Source: Pseudoalteromonas fuliginea
Lineage (GTDB): Bacteria > Pseudomonadota > Gammaproteobacteria > Enterobacterales > Alteromonadaceae
DNA length: 62,311 nucleotides
Reading direction: 5' to 3'
Assembly (NCBI RefSeq): GCF_000690055.1
Contig: NZ_JJNZ01000044.1
Span: forward strand, 1-62,311
Positions within the stretch are counted from its first letter, which is position 1. Each line of letters starts with the position of its first letter. A model generated the notes under the pieces. The model did not search any database. It was given only the letters and a program-made list of their open reading frames with translations, and was not told the DNA's origin. Shown piece after piece: positions 58,419-62,311 of this stretch. The position numbers and the translations under genes were made by a program.

Positions 58419-58832
58419 ATGAATAAAAAACCTGAACTAATCATCTCATCACTCGATGCAGATAGATTGTATGACTTAATGGAATCATTGCCTGCAGGTA
58501 GCTTTGCTAATAAAGAAGAATTGGAAGCTGAACTGGCACGAGCGACAATAGTCGAACCTAAAGATATGCCATCGTCAGTTGTAACAATGAACTCAACTGT
58601 AAACTTTATTGTTGAGTCTTCTAAAGAAGAATTTACGTTAACCTTAGTGTACCCAATAAACAGTGACTCTAACGGCGATAAAATATCGATATTATCACCT
58701 GTAGGTAGCGCATTACTTGGACTAAACCAAGGCGACGAAATTGAGTGGCCTAAACCGAGTGGCGGCTTAATAAAGGTAAAAATAAAAGAAGTAACCTATC
58801 AACCAGAACGTGCTGGCGAATTACACAGATAA
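58419..58832 (+). CDS. rnk: Rnk, nucleoside diphosphate kinase regulator (GreA/B-like)
   Basis: A 137-residue protein with a short N-terminal coiled part (about 1-50, LIISSLDADRLYDLMESLPAG) and a C-terminal GreA/GreB-type fold (about 55-133) with ILSPVGSALLGLNQGDEIEWP. It binds RNA polymerase but lacks the long GreA coiled-coil with acidic tip residues, so no transcript cleavage is expected. The order rnk after groEL is not diagnostic. A GC-rich hairpin follows. Confidence 0.9.
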   Translation: MNKKPELIISSLDADRLYDLMESLPAGSFANKEELEAELARATIVEPKDMPSSVVTMNSTVNFIVESSKEEFTLTLVYPINSDSNGDKISILSPVGSALLGLNQGDEIEWPKPSGGLIKVKIKEVTYQPERAGELHR

Positions 58833-58871
58833 ACATTTTATGCACTTAGCGCTAAAACTCGACTTAAAGTA

Positions 58872-58901
58872 AACCCAGCCTCGGCTGGGCTTAACTTTTT
58901 A
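58872..58901 (+). terminator. Terminator after rnk
   Basis: Stem CCCAGC/GCTGGG with loop CTCG, close in form to the groEL terminator, followed by TTAACTTTTT. Confidence 0.75.
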
Positions 58902-58971
58902 TTATAAAGCAGATTGATATTGTTTAATTTATACCCATACCTAAGTTACGTATAACTAAGAATTATATTAA

Positions 58972-59262
58972 ATGGATTTATTAAATAATAACGAAATATT
59001 CATCTTCTTTGTTTTTGTTGCTCTTGTGACTGGGTTATTTTCATTCGTAGTTTGGGCTATGCTCAAAATGGTCACGTGGGGTAAAAGTATGTCTAAGGGG
59101 GCTTATTTATTTTTAGCATTCTTTCCGCTTATTTCTATTATTCCTATCCCACCACCTACATACGAAAATGTACAAAAAGCAAAACAAGAACAAAGAAAAC
59201 GCAAAGAAGACTCAGGTGATCCACCCGATGATGAAGATGATGAAGACGAACTTACAAGTTAG
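58972..59262 (+). CDS. Small membrane protein with acidic tail, unknown
   Basis: A 96-residue protein with two membrane helices (about 8-30 and 45-62, FFVFVALVTGLFSFVVWAML and AYLFLAFFPLISIIPI) and a highly charged C-terminal tail: first Lys/Arg/Gln (about 68-82), then a very acidic end, DPPDDEDDEDELTS. I do not recognise a family. It has an ATG but no strong ribosome binding site, and no close operon partner; the VOC gene starts 92 bases later. Confidence 0.6.
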   Translation: MDLLNNNEIFIFFVFVALVTGLFSFVVWAMLKMVTWGKSMSKGAYLFLAFFPLISIIPIPPPTYENVQKAKQEQRKRKEDSGDPPDDEDDEDELTS

Positions 59263-59354
59263 TTAAAATTACACTCTACGAGCATATACCCTGCGTAGTC
59301 GCTAACTAATATGATAAAAAGTACATTTATTTAATAGTACGGAGTAAACCAAAC

Positions 59355-59789
59355 ATGACTAACGTTCAACAGCATATAAGCGGCATTGCATTAGTTGTTA
59401 AGGACTACGACGATGCCATTGAGTTTTATACTCAAAAGCTCAACTTTGAGTTAGTCGAGGATACTGATTTAGGAGATGGTAAACGCTGGGTATTAATTTC
59501 ACCTCCAAATTCAAACGGGGCTTGTTCAAACAGAGCTAATTCGAGCAGGACTAATCTACTGCTTGCTAAAGCCACAACGCCCGAACAAATTAGCGCTATT
59601 GGTAATCAAACGGGTGGTCGCGTGTTTTTATTTTTGCATACTAATGATTTCTGGCGAGATTATAATTTAATGCTTTCTAAAGGCGTTACATTTAACGAAG
59701 AGCCTAGAGTAGAACCCTATGGCACCGTAGTGGTTTTTGAAGACCTATATGGTACAAAATGGGATTTATTACAGCTTAATAATCAGTGA
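59355..59789 (+). CDS. VOC-family (glyoxalase/dioxygenase-fold) protein
   Basis: A 144-residue protein with the vicinal-oxygen-chelate fold: IALVVKDYDDAIEFYTQKLNF at the start and VVVFEDLYGTKWDLLQL at the end, where metal-ligand Glu residues are usually seen. Such proteins include glyoxalase I and bleomycin-resistance-like binding proteins; the substrate is not readable. A Ser/Asn/Arg-rich loop (CSNRANSSRTN, about 57-67) is unusual. It is closely followed by a membrane protein gene (gap six bases). Confidence 0.85.
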   Translation: MTNVQQHISGIALVVKDYDDAIEFYTQKLNFELVEDTDLGDGKRWVLISPPNSNGACSNRANSSRTNLLLAKATTPEQISAIGNQTGGRVFLFLHTNDFWRDYNLMLSKGVTFNEEPRVEPYGTVVVFEDLYGTKWDLLQLNNQ

Positions 59790-59795
59790 GATAAA

Positions 59796-60233
59796 ATGCT
59801 GTTAAATATAAAAGCAAAATTTTTATTAAGCGCAGGAATTATTGCATCTGCAGCGGCTGTATGGCATTTACTTTGTATATGGGGTGGCACTAGTTGGTTT
59901 ATATTTGCTCGCGCTCCAATACAAATAATAGAATCATCACAGCAAGGTACGCTCCTTGCGCCTTTAGGCAGTATTGCAATAGCTGGACTTATGTTTGCCT
60001 GTACTGCATTTGCCTTATCAGCAATTGGTTTAGTGCGTAACATAGTACTTACTAGAACCGCTTTAATTGTTATTGCAACCTTGTGTATCATACGAAGCTT
60101 AATAATTATTCCTGCATTAATACAAGCCGATACGTGGAATATTATAGCCAGCAGTGTTTGGCTTTATGTAGGTGTATGCTTTTTAATGGGTGCAATCACG
60201 TTCCACAATTTAAAGCCGAACACTGATAGTTGA
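59796..60233 (+). CDS. Predicted four-helix membrane protein, unknown
   Basis: A 145-residue protein with about four transmembrane segments (about 8-28, 52-75, 84-105 and 118-136). It contains WHLLCIWGG near the N-terminus. I do not recognise a named family, though small membrane proteins of this type are common. It starts six bases after the VOC gene, so it is likely cotranscribed with it, and ends 13 bases from the convergent nnr gene. Confidence 0.62.
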   Translation: MLLNIKAKFLLSAGIIASAAAVWHLLCIWGGTSWFIFARAPIQIIESSQQGTLLAPLGSIAIAGLMFACTAFALSAIGLVRNIVLTRTALIVIATLCIIRSLIIIPALIQADTWNIIASSVWLYVGVCFLMGAITFHNLKPNTDS

Positions 60234-60246
60234 GTGACGCTTTAAC

Positions 60247-61722
60247 TCACGTCACTTTATTAACTAACTCTCTTACAATTGGGAATAAATCACTGGGTAG
60301 CATGCCCCTTTGTCCATCTCGCTCACTTGCTATATCACCGGCTTTAGCGTGCAGTGTTACGCCATAGCGTGCTGCTTCATCAATAGTTAAACCTTGAGCA
60401 AGTAATGCCCCAATAATACCAGTGAGTACATCGCCACTGCCGCCAACTGCCAGTGCTGGGTTGCCATCTTCACACACCCACGTGTGCTGGGCATTATCTA
60501 TTAATGTTCCAGCGCCTTTTAATACACAAGTCGCGTTATAGCGCTTGGCGCAAAGGCGGGCATAATTAAAGCGGTCTGATTCTATGTCGCTGGTACTAAC
60601 ACTTAGCAGTCGCGAAGCTTCGCCTGGATGTGGCGTAAGTACGCATTGCTCTAACATATACGATGAGGCTTGCTTAGCGAGTAAATTAAGGGCGTCTGCA
60701 TCTATAACCAATGGCATTTTATTGTTTTGGCAATATTGCATTACTTCATCGAATGTTTGTTGTGCCCACTCGTCTTGCCCAAGCCCTGGGCCAATAACAA
60801 CGCAGCTTGCCCACTCTAGCGCTTGATGTAAGTTATTACTGCTTACCATAAGCTCTGGTCTGCCAATACTAATAGGCGTTATTGAGCTTTCGTGTGTATA
60901 CACCCTTACCATGCCAGCACCCGTTCTAAGGGCTGCTTCACTACTTAACCTAATTGCACCTGCAGTACCTTGATTGCCACCAACACATAAAAGTTTACCG
61001 TGGCTTCCTTTGTGACTATTGATTGCCCGCGTGGCTATTCCTTTATAGCTATTGATATTAACAAGGGTTCCTGAAGATTGAGCGACACAAGTAAACGCAT
61101 CGCCAATTGCTAAATCATCAAATACTAACTTACCGCTATATTGTTTACCTGCTGTAGTTGTGAGTCCTTGCTTTATACCCACAAAAGTAACGGTTGAAGT
61201 CGCTTGTACTGCGCACCCTAAAGGCTGCCCTGTATTTGCTTCAATGCCTGATGGAATATCAATGCTTATTACGGGCTTACCACTGTTATTTACAGCGTTA
61301 ATTATATTCGCAAAATTATCGCGCACGGCGTTATTAAGCCCAGTCCCAAGGAGCGCATCAATAACGATATCGCACTCATTAAGAGCATCTTTTGTAAAAT
61401 GAGAAACCATCCCACCCGCTTCTATCCATAGCTGCTGCGCTTTTGCAGCATCACCTTTTAATGTTTTTTCGGGTTCAGCAGCACATACTGCTACCTTTTT
61501 ACCTGATTGCATAATAAGCCTAGCTACAACGTAACCGTCTCCAGCATTGTTACCATGGCCAACAATGACTAATGTATGCTGTGTATCAAATAACTGCCAT
61601 TGCTTATATACAGCCTCGCCTGCACGCTGCATTAGGGTAAATAAATCATAATGACTATTTTTAGCAGCTAAAGCTTCATTGTCTCTCACTTGCTCGGCGC
61701 TAAATAGAGTTTGGTTCAACAT
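60247..61722 (-). CDS. nnr: Bifunctional NAD(P)H-hydrate epimerase/dehydratase
   Basis: A 491-residue repair enzyme for hydrated NAD(P)H. The N-terminal epimerase (YjeF_N, about 1-205) has VIVGHGNNAGDGYVVARL (about 52-69). The C-terminal ADP-dependent dehydratase (about 220-485) has GNQGTAGAIRLSSEAALRTG, the conserved VLTPHPGEASRLL and GSGDVLTGIIGALLAQG with its catalytic Asp. Both halves look intact. In E. coli this gene precedes tsaE, but here it lies about 10 kb away beside tuf. Confidence 0.95.
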   Translation of the reverse strand: MLNQTLFSAEQVRDNEALAAKNSHYDLFTLMQRAGEAVYKQWQLFDTQHTLVIVGHGNNAGDGYVVARLIMQSGKKVAVCAAEPEKTLKGDAAKAQQLWIEAGGMVSHFTKDALNECDIVIDALLGTGLNNAVRDNFANIINAVNNSGKPVISIDIPSGIEANTGQPLGCAVQATSTVTFVGIKQGLTTTAGKQYSGKLVFDDLAIGDAFTCVAQSSGTLVNINSYKGIATRAINSHKGSHGKLLCVGGNQGTAGAIRLSSEAALRTGAGMVRVYTHESSITPISIGRPELMVSSNNLHQALEWASCVVIGPGLGQDEWAQQTFDEVMQYCQNNKMPLVIDADALNLLAKQASSYMLEQCVLTPHPGEASRLLSVSTSDIESDRFNYARLCAKRYNATCVLKGAGTLIDNAQHTWVCEDGNPALAVGGSGDVLTGIIGALLAQGLTIDEAARYGVTLHAKAGDIASERDGQRGMLPSDLFPIVRELVNKVT

Positions 61723-61900
61723 AAATATTCCCCTTAACTGGCTCTAATTTTACTTTATCAAGACTCAAACCTATCGGCTAGATTAGTAATTAATTTTTTG
61801 TATTTTATGTAGCTGTGTTAGGAGGTAAATATTTAAATAAAAGCCACTCTGGAGCAAAAGTAGGAATACCGCTTTTATATAACACTTTATTTTAGACATT

Positions 61901-61932
61901 AAAAAGCCCGAAACTAAGCTCGGGCTTTTTGG
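61901..61932 (-). terminator. Terminator-like hairpin, most distal to tuf
   Basis: Perfect 11-bp stem AAAAAGCCCGA (61901-61911) and TCGGGCTTTTT (61920-61930) followed on the minus strand by sequence (AATGTCTAAAATAAAGTG) that resembles the start of the same section in the 133-bp repeat units. It may be the terminator of a third, more decayed unit. Confidence 0.8.
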
Positions 61933-62034
61933 TAATAATTAGCTAGGCTAATAATTACGCTTTGAACGTTGCTACAAAGCACCTACGCCTAAGGCTAGAG
62001 CGCCACCATCATATGACACTTTTCTTCAGGCATT

Positions 62035-62062
62035 AAAAAAGGCCACCTAAGTGACCTTTTTA
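62035..62062 (-). terminator. Terminator hairpin in repeat unit 1
   Basis: AAAAAGGCCAC-CTAA-GTGACCTTTTT with one mismatched pair, T-rich on the minus-strand 3' side. Confidence 0.85.
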
Positions 62063-62167
62063 TAACAATTAACTTTAAAGCTAATTATTACGCTTTGAAC
62101 GTTGCTACAAAGTACCTACGCCTAAGGTAAGAGCGCCACCTTCATATGACACTTTTCTTCAGGCATT

Positions 62168-62195
62168 AAAAAAGGCCACCTGAGTGACCTTTTTA
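62168..62195 (-). terminator. Terminator hairpin of tuf (repeat unit 2)
   Basis: AAAAAGGCCAC-CTGA-GTGACCTTTTT, about 26 bases after the tuf stop on the minus strand. It is the first and probably main stop for tuf transcripts and lies 133 bases from its counterpart in unit 1. Confidence 0.88.
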
Positions 62196-62220
62196 TAACA
62201 ATTAACTTTAAAGCTAATTA

Positions 62221-62311
62221 TTACGCTACGATAGTTGCTACAACACCAGCACCTACAGTACGGCCACCTTCACGGATAGCAAAACGAAGACCTTCATCCA
62301 TCGCGATTGGT
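62221..62311 (-). CDS. tuf: Elongation factor Tu, 3' end only
   Basis: The last 29 codons and stop of EF-Tu, reading PIAMDEGLRFAIREGGRTVG and then AGVVATIVA before TAA. This is the conserved end of domain 3, which binds aminoacyl-tRNA together with GTP. The rest of the gene lies beyond the right edge. Whether this is tufA or tufB cannot be told. Confidence 0.97.
   Translation of the reverse strand, partial: PIAMDEGLRFAIREGGRTVGAGVVATIVA

Larger units (their letters stand above)
61955..62220. repeat. Two 133-bp tandem units downstream of tuf
   Basis: Units at 61955-62087 and 62088-62220 differ at about five positions. Each begins with TTACGCTTTGAACGTTGCTA, which resembles the actual tuf 3' end at 62221 (TTACGCTACGATAGTTGCTA), and the spacing of these starts is 133 in both cases. 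Each contains a terminator hairpin. On the minus strand each also has a short frame starting MPEEKCHM (62033-61995 and 62166-62122), 12 or 14 codons long, right behind the terminator. The likely source is repeated duplication of the tuf tail. Confidence 0.9.

Noticed and set aside
61955..62220. tRNA or rRNA genes in the repeats beside tuf
   Set aside because: No cloverleaf or rRNA-like sequence; the hairpins are terminators and the rest resembles the tuf tail.

Overview
The window reads as chromosomal DNA of a marine gammaproteobacterium of the Alteromonadales, most likely Pseudoalteromonas or a close relative. The basis is a modest GC content (estimated by eye near 40%), the mutL-miaA-hfq-hflX-hflK-hflC-purA-motX gene order, a MotX sodium-motor protein, ZapA/ZapB-type division genes, and the family-level look of the proteins. 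No rRNA, CRISPR array, prophage or intact insertion sequence is visible. The genus assignment is inference.

Layout. 1-6.4 kb: a copper/silver efflux operon on the minus strand (small Met/Cys-rich secreted protein, then cusC, cusB and a cusA cut by the window edge). 6.4-8.3 kb: a PqiA-domain membrane protein coupled to an EAL-like/HDOD signalling protein. 8.8-17.8 kb: mostly plus-strand housekeeping and envelope genes (phnA-like, rlmJ on the other strand, a zapB-like gene with zapA, a metallo-beta-lactamase-fold enzyme, mltD-like, slyD, an SDR/amidohydrolase pair, an S41 peptidase lipoprotein and a small lipoprotein). 17.9-22.1 kb: a small unknown protein, a Ser/Thr kinase with TPRs, and a divergent FHA/helix-turn-helix protein behind a large palindrome. 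22.2-27.6 kb: an enolase-superfamily dehydratase with a class II aldolase, a cytochrome c, yaiL, an MFS transporter, a ProX-type deacylase and a lipoprotein. 27.75 kb: tRNA-Ala(UGC). 28-34.7 kb: an orphan periplasmic binding protein, a hybrid histidine kinase with Hpt, and a REC-PAS-GGDEF-EAL protein, which together look like one periplasm-to-c-di-GMP phosphorelay.

34.8-37.1 kb: proBA. 37.1-38.0 kb: an 860-bp gap with one odd hairpin. 38-40.6 kb: a CPA1-type antiporter and motX. 40.7-50.7 kb: purA, hflC, hflK, hflX, hfq, miaA, mutL, amiB-like and tsaE, all minus. 50.8-55.5 kb: accC, accB, aroQ, dsbD, cutA, all minus. 55.6-58.2 kb: fxsA and groES-groEL behind a sigma-32 promoter. 58.4-61.7 kb: rnk, small membrane proteins, a VOC protein and the bifunctional NAD(P)HX repair enzyme. 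The right edge holds the 3' end of tuf followed by a 133-bp tandem repeat whose units begin with a decayed copy of the tuf 3' end and each contain a terminator.

The best candidates for undescribed biology are the orphan-SBP/hybrid kinase/c-di-GMP operon, the kinase and FHA-HTH pair with its 35-bp palindrome, the CusB protein that carries a CusF-like domain lacking most copper ligands plus a seven-fold Met-Gln-Pro tail, and the tuf-derived tandem repeats. All domain positions come from reading the translated sequence by hand; no database search was run.
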